Assembly: GCF_001025175.1 (NCBI RefSeq)
Contig: NZ_AP012324.1
Coordinates: forward strand, 1,860,001-1,924,000
Direction of reading: 5' to 3'
DNA length: 64,000 bases
From: Bifidobacterium breve DSM 20213 = JCM 1192
GTDB lineage: Bacteria; Actinomycetota; Actinomycetes; Actinomycetales; Bifidobacteriaceae
Shown: positions 15,429 through 24,871 of the stretch, piece after piece
Position numbering within the stretch: the first letter of the stretch is position 1
Layout of the letters: each line of letters opens with the position of its first letter
Position numbers and translations under genes: made by a program
The notes under the pieces: generated by a model
Database searches by the model: none
What the model was told of the DNA's origin: nothing
What the model saw: only the letters and a program-made list of their open reading frames with translations

Positions 15429-18251
15429 CTACTTGCGCTCGACTTCCTGCATCTCGAAGGTCTCGATGATGTCGCCAAGCTCGATGTCGTTGAAGGTGCC
15501 GAGGTTGATACCAGCCTCGTAGCCTTCCTTGACGGACTGCACATCGTCCTTGAAACGACGCAGCGAAGAAATCTCGAGGTCGTTGACCGTGGCCACGCCA
15601 TTGCGCAGAATACGGCACTTCGTACCACGCTTGACCTCACCGTCCTGCACCATAACGCCGGCGATGTTGCCGAACTTGGAGGAACGGAAGATCTCGCGGA
15701 TCTCGGAGTGGGAGGTGACGACCTCTTCGTATTCCGGCTTGAGCATGCCCTTGAGGGATGCCTCGATGTCTTCGATTGCGCGGTAGATGACCGAGTAGTA
15801 CTTGATCTCCACGCCTTCGCGCTCGGCGAGGTCCGCGACCTGACGGTTCGGACGCACGTTGAAGCCGATGATGACGGCCTTGTCGACCGTGGCAAGGTTG
15901 ACATCGTTCTGGGTAATCGCGCCGACGCCGCGGTGGATGACCTGGATGCCGACCTCGTCGGACACCTCGATCTTCATCAAGGAATCCTCGAGCGCCTCGA
16001 CCGAACCGGACGAATCGCCCTTGATGACGATGTTGAGCATATCGATCTCGGACTCGGCGAACTTCTTCTTGAAGTCCTCAAGGGAGACGACCTTGCGACG
16101 CTTGGCCAGCTGAGCAGCGCGCTCGGTAGCCTGACGCTTCTCAGCAATCTGGCGGGCGGCACGATCATCGGAAGCCACCAGGAACAAGTCGCCGGCGGTG
16201 GGCACGGAGGTCAGGCCCAGCACCTGGACAGGCGTGGACGGGCCAGCCGCATCCATGGCACGACCGTTTTCGTCCAACATGGCACGCACACGACCATACG
16301 AGGTGCCGGCCACGATGGCATCACCCACGTGGAGCGTACCGGACTGCACCAGCACGGTGGCCACGGCACCACGGCCCTTGTCGAGTCGGGCTTCGACGGT
16401 GGCACCACGGGCGTCCATGTCGGGGTTGGCGCGCAGATCAAGCTCGGCATCGGCCGTGAGCAGCACGGCTTCGAGCAGCTTATCGACGTTGGTGCCCTGC
16501 TTGGCGGAGATATCGACGAACATGGTGTCGCCACCGTACTCCTCAGGAACAAGACCGAACTCGGTGAGCTGGCCACGGACCTTCTCCGGGTTGGCACCGG
16601 GCACATCGATCTTGTTGACGGCCACGACGATTGGTACCTTGGCGGCCTGAGCATGGTTGATAGCCTCAACGGTCTGAGGCATCACACCATCGTCAGCTGC
16701 GACCACAAGGATTGCGACGTCGGTAAGCTCGGCACCGCGGGCACGCATAGCGGTGAACGCCTCATGGCCAGGGGTATCAAGGAAGGTGATTTTGCGAGGT
16801 TCGCCCTCAAGATCCACCGTGACCTGGTATGCACCGATACGCTGGGTGATGCCGCCGGCCTCACGTGCGATGACGTTGGTCTTGCGGATGGTATCCAACA
16901 GTCGGGTCTTACCATGATCGACATGGCCCATGACGGTGACGACCGGCGGACGAGGTTTCAGATCCTCATCATCCTGCAGCTCTTCCTCGTCAAGGTTGAT
17001 GTCGAACTGCTGCAGCAGCTCCTTGTCTTCCTCCTCGGCGGAAACGAGCTGGATGTTCCAGCCGATTTCCTCACCCAGGATCTGGAAGGTCTCTTCGTCC
17101 AGGGACTGGGTGGCGGTAGCCATCTGGCCCAGGTGGAAGAGCACGGTGACCAGTGCGGCCTGGTTGACGTTAATCTTCTCCGCCAGATCAGCCAAGGAAG
17201 CACCCTGACGCAGGCGGATGGTCTGGCCGTTGCCGTTGGGGATGCGAACGCCGCCGATGGTCGGTGCTTTCAGCTCCTCATACTCATGACGCTTTGCCAG
17301 ACGGTTCTTACGGGCCTTAGAGGACTTGCCGCCCTGACGGCCGAAAGCACCAGCAGTACCGCCGCGACCACCGCGGCCACCGCCGCGTGCGGGACCATTG
17401 CTCGGGGCTCCGCCGCCCTGGAAGTTGTTGCCGCCGCCTTGGCCGCCACGGAATCCACCGCGAGCGCCGCCGCCTTGTGCGGCACCGCCCTGACCCGGAC
17501 GGTTATGACCCCATTGGCCGGGACGAGGACCGCCCTGACCGCCTTGGCCCGGACGACCACCGCGGAATCCACCACGGCCTTGACCCTGACCCTGGCCTGG
17601 ACGACCGGGACGGCCGCCACGACCACCTTCAGTGGTCGGACGAGCCATCGGATGCGGGCGCGGAATATCGCCCGGAGTCGGAGAGTGCATGCCCTGCTTA
17701 CGGGAGAACGGGTTATTGCCCGGACGCGGACCCTGCGCATGCGGGCGCGGAATCGCGTTGGAAGCGTTGCCTCCAGCAGTCGGACGAGAACCGCCCTGGC
17801 CACCACGGTTGTTCTGGTGCTGACCGGGCTGGCCACCGTTCGGACGCCCCTGGCCCTGACGATTACCGTTCGGACGGCCTTGACCCTGACGGCTCGGACG
17901 ACCGCCGTTATCGTGCTGATTATTGTGACGTGCGGGGGCCGGAGCCGCAGGACGTTCCGCCTGCGGGCGCGGGCCCGGAGTTGCTGCAGCCGGTGCGGCA
18001 CCCTGATGTGTTGCAGCGGCAGCCGGCTTGTGCTGTGCCGGCTTGGCCGCAGGCTTCTGTGCAGAAGCCGCGGGCTTGGCATCGCCCTTATCGTCCTTGT
18101 CGAACGCGGCCTTCAGACGACGCGCCACCGGCGGTTCAATCGTAGAGGAAGCGGACTTAACGAATTCACCCATGTCCTTGAGCTTCTCAAGAACGGTCTT
18201 GCTATCGACGTTCAAGTCCTTAGCCAGTTCGTATACGCGTGGTTTCGCCAC
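15429..18251 (-). CDS. infB: Translation initiation factor IF-2
   Basis: GTPase that brings initiator tRNA to the 30S subunit and promotes subunit joining. 940 residues. The N-terminal IF2N module ([22 protein letters not shown]) is followed by a long Gly/Arg/Gln/Pro-rich low-complexity region (about residues 60-310) and a second IF2N module ([26 protein letters not shown]). The G domain has GHVDHGKT from residue 442, then DTPGHEAF and NKID. Domains C1/C2 end in [15 protein letters not shown]. The RG-rich spacer is unusually repetitive ([13 protein letters not shown]). Preceded by AGGAGT. Confidence 0.97.
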   Translation of the reverse strand: MAKPRVYELAKDLNVDSKTVLEKLKDMGEFVKSASSTIEPPVARRLKAAFDKDDKGDAKPAASAQKPAAKPAQHKPAAAATHQGAAPAAATPGPRPQAERPAAPAPARHNNQHDNGGRPSRQGQGRPNGNRQGQGRPNGGQPGQHQNNRGGQGGSRPTAGGNASNAIPRPHAQGPRPGNNPFSRKQGMHSPTPGDIPRPHPMARPTTEGGRGGRPGRPGQGQGQGRGGFRGGRPGQGGQGGPRPGQWGHNRPGQGGAAQGGGARGGFRGGQGGGNNFQGGGAPSNGPARGGGRGGRGGTAGAFGRQGGKSSKARKNRLAKRHEYEELKAPTIGGVRIPNGNGQTIRLRQGASLADLAEKINVNQAALVTVLFHLGQMATATQSLDEETFQILGEEIGWNIQLVSAEEEDKELLQQFDINLDEEELQDDEDLKPRPPVVTVMGHVDHGKTRLLDTIRKTNVIAREAGGITQRIGAYQVTVDLEGEPRKITFLDTPGHEAFTAMRARGAELTDVAILVVAADDGVMPQTVEAINHAQAAKVPIVVAVNKIDVPGANPEKVRGQLTEFGLVPEEYGGDTMFVDISAKQGTNVDKLLEAVLLTADAELDLRANPDMDARGATVEARLDKGRGAVATVLVQSGTLHVGDAIVAGTSYGRVRAMLDENGRAMDAAGPSTPVQVLGLTSVPTAGDLFLVASDDRAARQIAEKRQATERAAQLAKRRKVVSLEDFKKKFAESEIDMLNIVIKGDSSGSVEALEDSLMKIEVSDEVGIQVIHRGVGAITQNDVNLATVDKAVIIGFNVRPNRQVADLAEREGVEIKYYSVIYRAIEDIEASLKGMLKPEYEEVVTSHSEIREIFRSSKFGNIAGVMVQDGEVKRGTKCRILRNGVATVNDLEISSLRRFKDDVQSVKEGYEAGINLGTFNDIELGDIIETFEMQEVERK

Positions 18252-18439
18252 TAATTACTCCTATCTGTGACCACGCGTACATGGGCGTGGTCAGTTGGTG
18301 ATGACGGCAAGCCTACCCTGTCTCATCGTGCGACCATGATCGTGTTACCTCGTCTCTGGTGTGGGAAATTTTGCGCACACTGCGCCAACCCACATACGCC
18401 AATCCAGCATACTCATAGCGCTGGATAGCACGGAATAGC

Positions 18440-18469
18440 GCGAGCCGCGTCATTGTTGACGCGGCTCGC
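18440..18469. other. 13-bp hairpin between nusA and infB
   Basis: GCGAGCCGCGTCA-TTGT-TGACGCGGCTCGC, a perfect 13-bp stem with a 4-nt loop. No T-run follows in either direction, so it is not a clean intrinsic terminator; it may be an RNA processing or stability element. The rest of 18252-18526 holds no ylxR-like gene, which often sits here in other bacteria. Confidence 0.6.
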
Positions 18470-18526
18470 AATGTATATCCGCCGGCTACTCGGAATCATT
18501 CGATCCGGAAGCCGGGCTCTCCCAAG

Positions 18527-19582
18527 CTATTCGGCCTGTGCTGCAGCCTGCTCGGCAGCCTGTTCTTCAGCGACCTTCTTGGCATGCGCCTCGGCGGATT
18601 CGATGCCGATCTTCCAGCCGGTGAGCTTGGCGGCCAGACGAGCGTTCTGACCTTCCTTGCCGATGGCAAGAGACAGCTGATCATCGTGGATGAAGGCGAT
18701 TGCGGTCTTGTTCTTCTCGCTGATCACCTGTACGCCGGTGGCCACGGCCGGAGACAGCGCGGCAGCCACGAACTTGGCCGGATCATCGGAGTAGTCGACG
18801 ATGTCGATCTTCTCCGGTCCGAGGTTCTCCATGACGGCACGCACGCGAGCGCCGCTGGGGCCGATCAGAGCACCCTTCGGGTTGACGCCATCGGTGTTGG
18901 CCTTGACCGCAAGCTTGGTGCGGGCACCGGCCTCGCGGGCAATCGCCATGATGGACACGGCACCGGAAACCAGTTCCGGCACCTCGCGTTCGAACAGCTT
19001 GCGCACCAGTTCCGGGTGGGAGCGGGAGACCACGATTTCCGGGCCCTTGATGCCGCGGGCCACATTCACCACGTATACGCGGATGCGTTCGCCGTGACGG
19101 TAGCGCTCACCCGGCACCTGCTCGCGGCGAGGCAGAATGGCTTCGACCTCACCCATGGCAACATGTACGTTGGTGGGATCGGAAGCATCCTGCTGGATGA
19201 TGCCGGTAACCAGCTTGCCCTTTTGTCCGGAGAAGGCGCCGAACACCTTCTCATCCTCGACTTTGCGGAACAGTTGGGTGATGACCTGACGCGCGGTTGC
19301 GGCGGCGAGTCGGCCAAAGTCGTGCGGGGTGTCGTCGTATTCCTCACCCAGTTCCGGCGCGGGGTGCGGATCGTCTTCAGTGGGTTCGACCGGAATATCG
19401 TCGGCCGCCCACACAGTAAAACTGCCGGCGCGCTCATCGAGTTCCACACGGGCGTGCTTGGCCGCATGCGGGGTCTTGAGGTAAGCAAGACGAAGAGCCT
19501 CTGCCAGCGCATCGTCCAAGGTTTCGGGGTCGATTCCTTGCTCGGCGGCAAGCTTATGCATTCCTGTCAGGTCCAGTTCCAT
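18527..19582 (-). CDS. nusA: Transcription termination/antitermination factor NusA
   Basis: Binds RNA polymerase and nascent RNA to modulate pausing and termination. 351 residues. N-terminal RNAP-binding domain with the actinobacterial short form (ALAEALRLAYLKT, VELDERAGSFTVWA); S1 domain around PGERYRHGERIRVYVVNV; KH domains with VRKLFEREVPELVSGAV, GPSGARVRAVMENLGPEKIDIV and IAFIHDDQLSLAIGKEGQNARLAAKLTGWKI. The C-terminal acidic repeats of E. coli NusA are absent, as usual outside Gammaproteobacteria. AGGAGG lies 9 nt before ATG 19582. First gene of the array. Confidence 0.96.
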   Translation of the reverse strand: MELDLTGMHKLAAEQGIDPETLDDALAEALRLAYLKTPHAAKHARVELDERAGSFTVWAADDIPVEPTEDDPHPAPELGEEYDDTPHDFGRLAAATARQVITQLFRKVEDEKVFGAFSGQKGKLVTGIIQQDASDPTNVHVAMGEVEAILPRREQVPGERYRHGERIRVYVVNVARGIKGPEIVVSRSHPELVRKLFEREVPELVSGAVSIMAIAREAGARTKLAVKANTDGVNPKGALIGPSGARVRAVMENLGPEKIDIVDYSDDPAKFVAAALSPAVATGVQVISEKNKTAIAFIHDDQLSLAIGKEGQNARLAAKLTGWKIGIESAEAHAKKVAEEQAAEQAAAQAE

Positions 19583-19656
19583 CGATCCGTACCTCCTATG
19601 AAGTTATGTGGCGAATGGCCTTGAGTGGTCACAGTTAGCTATTAGTGTAGATTTCC

Positions 19657-20514
19657 ATGCAGACACGCTCCCCCTTGACTGGTTTCCGCCGACTCATGGC
19701 CGGCGTATGCGCGGGTGCGTTCATATGTTCGCTTTCTGCATGCTCGATGCCTCGATTGGCGGACCGAGCCGAAGCGGAACGAACGATGAGTCCCTGCGAG
19801 AGCGCGCTGACGTTGGCGAACTTTGCCACGACTCCGGCCAAGGGCACTCCGCTCATGGTGCAGTACGGTAACGGATTGGCCGCTCCCCTGGCATGGATCG
19901 ATGTTGCCGGACACTGTTCCGGGCGCTTTGCCGAAGGAACGTTGCGCAACGCCCAGACCAAGCAACGATTGACCGTGCTGGCCGGCAAATTCGGACACAG
20001 CACGCCAGAAGTCACGCCGGCCCGTCTTGATGGCATCACTTCCGCAACCATCGACCGATCGGCATTGGATGCAATGGCTATTGCCGAGGACCGCGCCGGA
20101 TTTGCCCTCGAAGTGTTGGCCGCCCGCGGGGTGACAGCCGGTGCAACACTCACATTGAGCGACATGCATAAGACCGCCGGACAGCAGTTGGTGTCGCTGG
20201 CGAATAAGCGCTTCAGCGATTCTGGTTCAACTGCCGACGCCGGCGACAGCCAAGACCCACGGCAAAAGGTCTATGCCATCGACCAGTTGCTGGCCGATCC
20301 GACCACCATCGAAGACAAGGCCAGCGGACAAACCGTGCCTACGGCTTCCGCCATCGAAATGGATTGCGCCCGTGCTGAAATCAAGGCCGTGGCCGATTCC
20401 ACCTCCCAATCCGACAGCGATACCTTGCTAGTGCTTGCCGCCCTGGCCGCCAAGCATGCATACACCGCATTCCAGCTTGGTTATCCCTCCGGAGACTCCG
20501 CTTTGTTTGCGTAG
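19657..20514 (+). CDS. Putative secreted lipoprotein, function unknown
   Basis: 285 residues with a lipoprotein signal: basic start, hydrophobic core AGVCAGAFICSL, lipobox LSAC with Cys29 as the acylation site. The mature part is mostly alpha-helical in composition (Ala-rich, DUF-like) with one more cysteine pair candidate (MSPCESAL, CSGRFAEG). No enzyme motif is recognised. No strong ribosome site precedes ATG 19657. It is divergent from nusA, and the 74-bp gap must hold both promoters. Confidence 0.75.
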   Translation: MQTRSPLTGFRRLMAGVCAGAFICSLSACSMPRLADRAEAERTMSPCESALTLANFATTPAKGTPLMVQYGNGLAAPLAWIDVAGHCSGRFAEGTLRNAQTKQRLTVLAGKFGHSTPEVTPARLDGITSATIDRSALDAMAIAEDRAGFALEVLAARGVTAGATLTLSDMHKTAGQQLVSLANKRFSDSGSTADAGDSQDPRQKVYAIDQLLADPTTIEDKASGQTVPTASAIEMDCARAEIKAVADSTSQSDSDTLLVLAALAAKHAYTAFQLGYPSGDSALFA

Positions 20515-20571
20515 GGATATAGACGGCACAGGCAGATCGCCCGATTACGCGCAAAAAACAGGAACTGCACG

Positions 20572-21393
20572 TTACCGAGCGAGCTTGGTCGAGGCACGCT
20601 CCACCACGGTGAAATCGGTGGTGTAGGTGCGCGCCGGCCCGGAATATCCTTCAATGCGTTCGATAAGCATATCCACGGCATGTTTGGCGTAATCATCCAC
20701 ATGCGGATCGATGGTGGTCAGCGCCGGCACCGAGTACTCGGATTCCGGCACATTGTCGAAGCCGATGAGTTGTACATCGGCCGGTACTCGCAGCCCACGC
20801 CGCTGCAATTCGTGAATAGCACCGAGCGCGATGGCATCGTTAAGACACAGCACCGCCTGAGGGCACGGCAACGAATCCAGCATGGATGCCGCGGCCTGCA
20901 CACCGCCATGCTGATTCCAGCCGAGCAGAGGAATGACATACCGCCAATCCACGGTCAAACCGCGCTCTTCATGAGCCTGCACATACCCCTGGATACGCAG
21001 CGACTGCGTGCCGTCGCGCTGATCGTGAACGTCCTCCCAACCATGCATGCCGGGTAAGGCGCCGATAACGGCGATGGTTCTCACACCTGTGTCCAGCAAA
21101 CGCCCGACCGCGAACCGCACCGCCTCGGTGTTCGGCATGGTCACCTGATCGCATTTCCCATACGACAGGTAGTCGCCGCCCAACACCACCGGACACGGCT
21201 GCTGAAGTACCTCACCCTTGTTCTCCAGCGCGCGTTCGGTAAAGAAAATCCACCCATCCGCACCCAGCCGGTATGTTTCCTCGATATTGTCGGACAGACC
21301 CATGCCACCCGAGCCATAGGTATTGATGATGACGCCATACTCGCGTTGCTTGGCGAACTCGATGACAGGCAATGCGGCTACCGCACCAACGCA
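20572..21393 (-). pseudogene. LacI-family regulator remnant lacking the DNA-binding domain
   Basis: About 266 residues of an intact-looking periplasmic-binding-like effector domain: YGVIINTYGSGG, AVRFAVGRLLDTGVRTIAVIG, RIQGYVQAHEERGL, CLNDAIALGAIHELQRRGLRVPADVQLIGFDNVPES. The last is a LacI-family signature. The roughly 60-residue N-terminal helix-turn-helix and hinge are missing. The frame opens just inside the tRNA-Ser terminator, and only TTG is available as a start (21372). Domain length fits a LacI protein cut off at its 5' end by whatever joined it to the tRNA locus. It cannot bind DNA by itself; it is probably decayed. Confidence 0.8.
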
Positions 21394-21424
21394 AAGCCCC
21401 CGAAGTGCAAGACTTCGGGGGCTT
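21394..21424 (-). terminator. Terminator after tRNA-Ser
   Basis: 13-bp perfect stem AAGCCCCCGAAGT/ACTTCGGGGGCTT with a 5-nt loop, immediately 3' of the tRNA. TTTGCG follows on the minus strand. Confidence 0.85.
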
Positions 21425-21429
21425 GGTTG

Positions 21430-21514
21430 CGGATGAAGCGAGATTCGAACTCGCGGAGGCTTTCACCTCACACGCTTTCGAGGCGTGCTCCTTAGACCGC
21501 TCGGACATTCATCC
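21430..21514 (-). tRNA. tRNA-Ser (anticodon CGA)
   Basis: Class II tRNA of 85 nt. Acceptor GGATGAA pairs with TTCATCC, discriminator G. The anticodon stem-loop has CACGC-CT-CGA-AA-GCGTG, and there is a long variable arm (GAGGTGAAAGCCTC). The T loop is GCGAGTTCGAATCTCGC. Anticodon CGA reads UCG. CCA is not encoded. A promoter and a terminator flank it. Confidence 0.96.
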
Positions 21515-21539
21515 ATGCTGCCCAAAAGGCAACTTGTTT

Positions 21540-21567
21540 ATTATGCCACATTCCGACGACGCGGCAA
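21540..21567 (-). promoter_or_regulatory. Promoter of tRNA-Ser
   Basis: -35 TTGCCG (21562-21567), 16-bp spacer, -10 CATAAT (21540-21545). It puts the start about 20 nt ahead of the mature tRNA end. Confidence 0.6.
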
Positions 21568-21584
21568 GTCGGGGTTTTGCGAGT

Positions 21585-22385
21585 CTACGCCACCTGTTCA
21601 TGCACGGAGGCATTGACCCACTGGGTCTGCTGGACGTTGTAGCCGGAGAATATGCCGATGTCGAGCATGCAGTCGCGGTAGTCGCGGCCGTGGGCGATGG
21701 TGATGTAGTTGTCGTCCACCAAACGATTATGCGTGGGATCCAAGCCGACCCATCGGCCATCCTGATAGACCTCAACCCAAGCGTGAGTGGCGCCTTCTCC
21801 CCCGAGCAGTCCTGCAATGTACCGGGCGGTCAGTCCAACATGCCGGCACACGGACAGCATCACATGCGCATAGTCCTGGCATACGCCTTTGCGCTGCGCC
21901 AAGGCCTGTTCGGCGGTGGTGCGAATCGTGGTGGATCCGGGAGTATATACAAAAGCTTTGTACACCTCGTCCATCACTTCGGCAGCCTGCTGCACCGGCG
22001 TAGCATCAGCAGGCAGCGCGGCAAGACGATCACGGCATACAGCAATCATCGCCTCTACGTATGGGCCAGGAATGGTCAGCGCAGAATTGAACCGGTAGAG
22101 CGGCTTGTAGATTTCCTTCTTGATGTGTTCGTTGTCCACAAAGGCGATGCCGGTCACCGAATAGCTGAACATGTCGTGCGGCTCGGGCGCAAAGCCGGTC
22201 ATCACCACGGAATCAAAGGAATCGATGGTGGTTTCGAGTTCAGTCTCTGGCTGAATCTTCACTTCGACGTCAATCACTTGCTGGCGCGGACCGGTGGCCG
22301 GTATGCAGCGCAACTGGAACCTGTGGTCGGTGACCGGCGAGCTGAAGGACAGCTTCATCTCATAGTCGAACACGAGTTTTTTCAC
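21585..22385 (-). CDS. Transglutaminase-like cysteine protease (bacterial transglutaminase N + core)
   Basis: 266 residues. The N-terminal beta-rich domain (about 1-90) is followed by a papain-like core with the catalytic triad visible: Cys169 in KGVCQDYAHVM, His201 in THAWVEVY, Asp216 in GLDPTHN. GTG 22385 chosen because AGGAGA lies 5 nt upstream. Downstream of, and in line with, a circularly permuted ATP-grasp/alpha-E gene. This gene trio logic (ATP-grasp, alpha-E, transglutaminase) is widespread in bacteria and predicted to make and process a peptide or isopeptide product; the actual substrate is unknown. Cytosolic, as no signal peptide is seen. Confidence 0.88.
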   Translation of the reverse strand: MKKLVFDYEMKLSFSSPVTDHRFQLRCIPATGPRQQVIDVEVKIQPETELETTIDSFDSVVMTGFAPEPHDMFSYSVTGIAFVDNEHIKKEIYKPLYRFNSALTIPGPYVEAMIAVCRDRLAALPADATPVQQAAEVMDEVYKAFVYTPGSTTIRTTAEQALAQRKGVCQDYAHVMLSVCRHVGLTARYIAGLLGGEGATHAWVEVYQDGRWVGLDPTHNRLVDDNYITIAHGRDYRDCMLDIGIFSGYNVQQTQWVNASVHEQVA

Positions 22386-22530
22386 GACGTCTCCTGCACA
22401 ATACTCACGCACCAGCGGCCGGCACATTTCGGGATAGCAGCACTACAGATACAGTGGCCGCCGCACCCGCTCGCAAAAATGTAGCGGGCGCATACGGCTT
22501 GAAGCCATACCACCATACCATTGCAACCTG

Positions 22531-24711
22531 TCAGGGGCGCTTGGCATCCATGTTCATGGAGCTGAGCGAGCCCATGTCCTTGATGGCCAAAGCGCTGACT
22601 CTGCCGGAATAATCGTCAAGGTACTTCTTCAGAGAATCGGCCACCTCCTGATATCCGCGAGACGGCAGCTGGCCGACAAGCCAACTCAGTCCGTCGGCGA
22701 AACAGCTCGGCAACGGCATACCGTCGAGAATCATCGAATAGGAGGCCAGCTTCTTCAGCGGGGCTTCCATTTCTTCCATCGTGAGCCCAAAACGGGTGTA
22801 CAAATCGATGCGTTCCAGATACTTGCCGATGAAGATAAAGGCCTTTAGCGTGGGATCGACTGGCGAATTCTCGATGCCGCCCCAGAAGGCGAGCATGTCA
22901 TCGGTGATGTCTCGCTGGTTGTAGATGTCCTCGGCATCGGCTGCATGCTTGGCGGCATCTGTAATGTTGGTCATCGCCAGTTCGACGTATTGCAGCAGTC
23001 GGGAGCTCAGTTCCGGGCGCAGAATCACGGCATTGTTGAACGCGGAAGTAACTGCGGAACGCACGGAGTCCGGGTTCGAGCCGTCGTACAGGAAGCTTTC
23101 CACGAACCCATCAAAGTCCTCGAAGTCCTCGGGCAGATCGAGGGCATGAGCGAAGGGCCGGAAGGCGTCTACATCAGTGTCCATCACACGGTCATAGAAC
23201 GGGAAGAACTGGTTCAGGGTGGTGAAGGCACGTTCGGTGTATCGGCCCAACCAATACAGATTGTCCGCTTTAGAAGCGGTGACCAAGGCCAGCGAATGGT
23301 GACGCGACTGACTCAGCAGGTTCGCCATCTGCACCTCTGTACCGTATTCGTGTTCCACTCCGGTCTCCGGCGCCAACACCCACGTATCCTTGAATCCACC
23401 GCCCTGCGACGAGTTGACGATCATCTGGCCAGGCACGGACGAATAACGGGTCAGGCCCGAATACCACACATGCGTGTTCTTGCCGGTCACCACGAAGGCG
23501 CGCAGATCGCATTTGCGCGGCGACATTTCGCCGGTCTTCGGATCGACCACGTCGATATCGCGGAACTGAATGACCTCCTGTGCAATGAATCGACGTGGCT
23601 CCTCCTTAATGCGGTCGGCCAGTTCCTCACGTGCGGCGGCATCCAGCGACGAGCCGAACACCACACCATAGCCGCCGGCCTCGGCCACATCCTTAATCAC
23701 CAGCTCGCCCATACGATTCAGGACTTCCTTACGGTCGGCCTCAAACATAGGCATGTAGGTGGGAGCGTTGTGGAGGATGGGCTCTTCGCCGAGATAGTAC
23801 TTAATCATCTGCGGCACGAAGTAGTAGATGGCCTTGTCGTCGGCCGCGCCGTTACCGGGAGCATTGACGATGGCCACATTGCCGGCACGGTAGGCGGACA
23901 GGAGCCCGGGCACACCAATCACGGAGTCGGGGTTGAAGGAGAACGGATCGAGGAACTCGTCGGAGAGACGGCGGTAGACCACGCCCACACGGTGACGCTT
24001 GCCGGCGTAATCCAAGAAATAGACCTTGTTGTCCACCACTTCAAGGTCTTCAGGGAAGGCAAGTGCGGCACCGGTTTTCTCAGCCAAGTAGGCATGTTCG
24101 AAGAACGCGGAATTGTATCGGCCTGGCGTGAGGACCACGACGATACCTTCAGTAGAGACGAAATCCATGGCTTTGCGCAGTAGACACGGATATTCACGGT
24201 TGTCTCGGATACGCACGTCACGGAACAGTCGTGGAGAGATACGGCGTTCGATATCGCGTACGAACAGCGGGTAGCTGGCACCGGACGGAATACGCAGGTT
24301 GTCTTCCAGCACCCACCAGCGACCGTCCTCACCCTGGACCAAATCCTCACCGGCGATATGCGCGAAAATGCCACCGGGAGGGGTCACACCGTTGACCTGC
24401 GGGAAGTATCCGACAGACGTGTAGACGTATTCCTCCGGCACCACACCGTCATGAATGATGGCCTTGTCCGAATAAATGTCTTTCAGGTAGGCGTTGAGTG
24501 CGTTGACACGCTGCTTCAGGCCTTTCTCAAGCTCATCAAACTCGTCGGATTCGATAATGCGTGGTACAGGATCGTATGGAAACAAACGGTCGTGGTATTC
24601 GCCGTTCTTGTAGATGCCGAAGCGCACGCCGTTGCGGGACAGCTCACGGTTGATTGCCTCACGGCGATTCACCAGTTCGTGGGCCAGTCGGCGTGCCGCG
24701 GATTCAATCAT
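22531..24711 (-). CDS. Circularly permuted ATP-grasp / alpha-E fusion protein
   Basis: 726 residues combining two families that are usually two genes (DUF404/407-type circularly permuted ATP-grasp, then DUF403 alpha-E). Residues 1-460 hold the ligase-like part: NGVRFGIYKNGEYHDRLFPYDPVPRII, WVLEDNLRIPSGASYPL, PGRYNSAFFEHAYLA, NKVYFLDYAGKRHRVGVVYRR, VIKDVAEAGGYGVVFG, FIAQEVIQF and DLRAFVV. The alpha-helical alpha-E part starts at about residue 490 with ASKADNLYWLGRYTERAF. ATP-dependent amide or peptide ligation is predicted from the fold only. ATG 24711 preferred, with AAGGAG 9 nt upstream. 145 bp ahead of the transglutaminase-like gene. Confidence 0.9.
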   Translation of the reverse strand: MIESAARRLAHELVNRREAINRELSRNGVRFGIYKNGEYHDRLFPYDPVPRIIESDEFDELEKGLKQRVNALNAYLKDIYSDKAIIHDGVVPEEYVYTSVGYFPQVNGVTPPGGIFAHIAGEDLVQGEDGRWWVLEDNLRIPSGASYPLFVRDIERRISPRLFRDVRIRDNREYPCLLRKAMDFVSTEGIVVVLTPGRYNSAFFEHAYLAEKTGAALAFPEDLEVVDNKVYFLDYAGKRHRVGVVYRRLSDEFLDPFSFNPDSVIGVPGLLSAYRAGNVAIVNAPGNGAADDKAIYYFVPQMIKYYLGEEPILHNAPTYMPMFEADRKEVLNRMGELVIKDVAEAGGYGVVFGSSLDAAAREELADRIKEEPRRFIAQEVIQFRDIDVVDPKTGEMSPRKCDLRAFVVTGKNTHVWYSGLTRYSSVPGQMIVNSSQGGGFKDTWVLAPETGVEHEYGTEVQMANLLSQSRHHSLALVTASKADNLYWLGRYTERAFTTLNQFFPFYDRVMDTDVDAFRPFAHALDLPEDFEDFDGFVESFLYDGSNPDSVRSAVTSAFNNAVILRPELSSRLLQYVELAMTNITDAAKHAADAEDIYNQRDITDDMLAFWGGIENSPVDPTLKAFIFIGKYLERIDLYTRFGLTMEEMEAPLKKLASYSMILDGMPLPSCFADGLSWLVGQLPSRGYQEVADSLKKYLDDYSGRVSALAIKDMGSLSSMNMDAKRP

Positions 24712-24871
24712 CGTACCTGCTCCTTGCTCTGACGGCTGCAGGCTTGCCATGCTTGAGGCGCACGCTGACGCCGCAAGCCGCAACCGGGTTTGATGGTTTC
24801 AACCTAGGCGGCACCCGTTTCAGCAAATGTGCGGGTTTGTTACGGGCAGGTCACTTGCAGGTCCATGAAAT

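Noticed and set aside
15708..18254. Long plus-strand open frame opposite infB
   Set aside because: Antisense shadow; low-complexity Thr/Ala runs mirror the Gly/Arg-rich IF-2 spacer.
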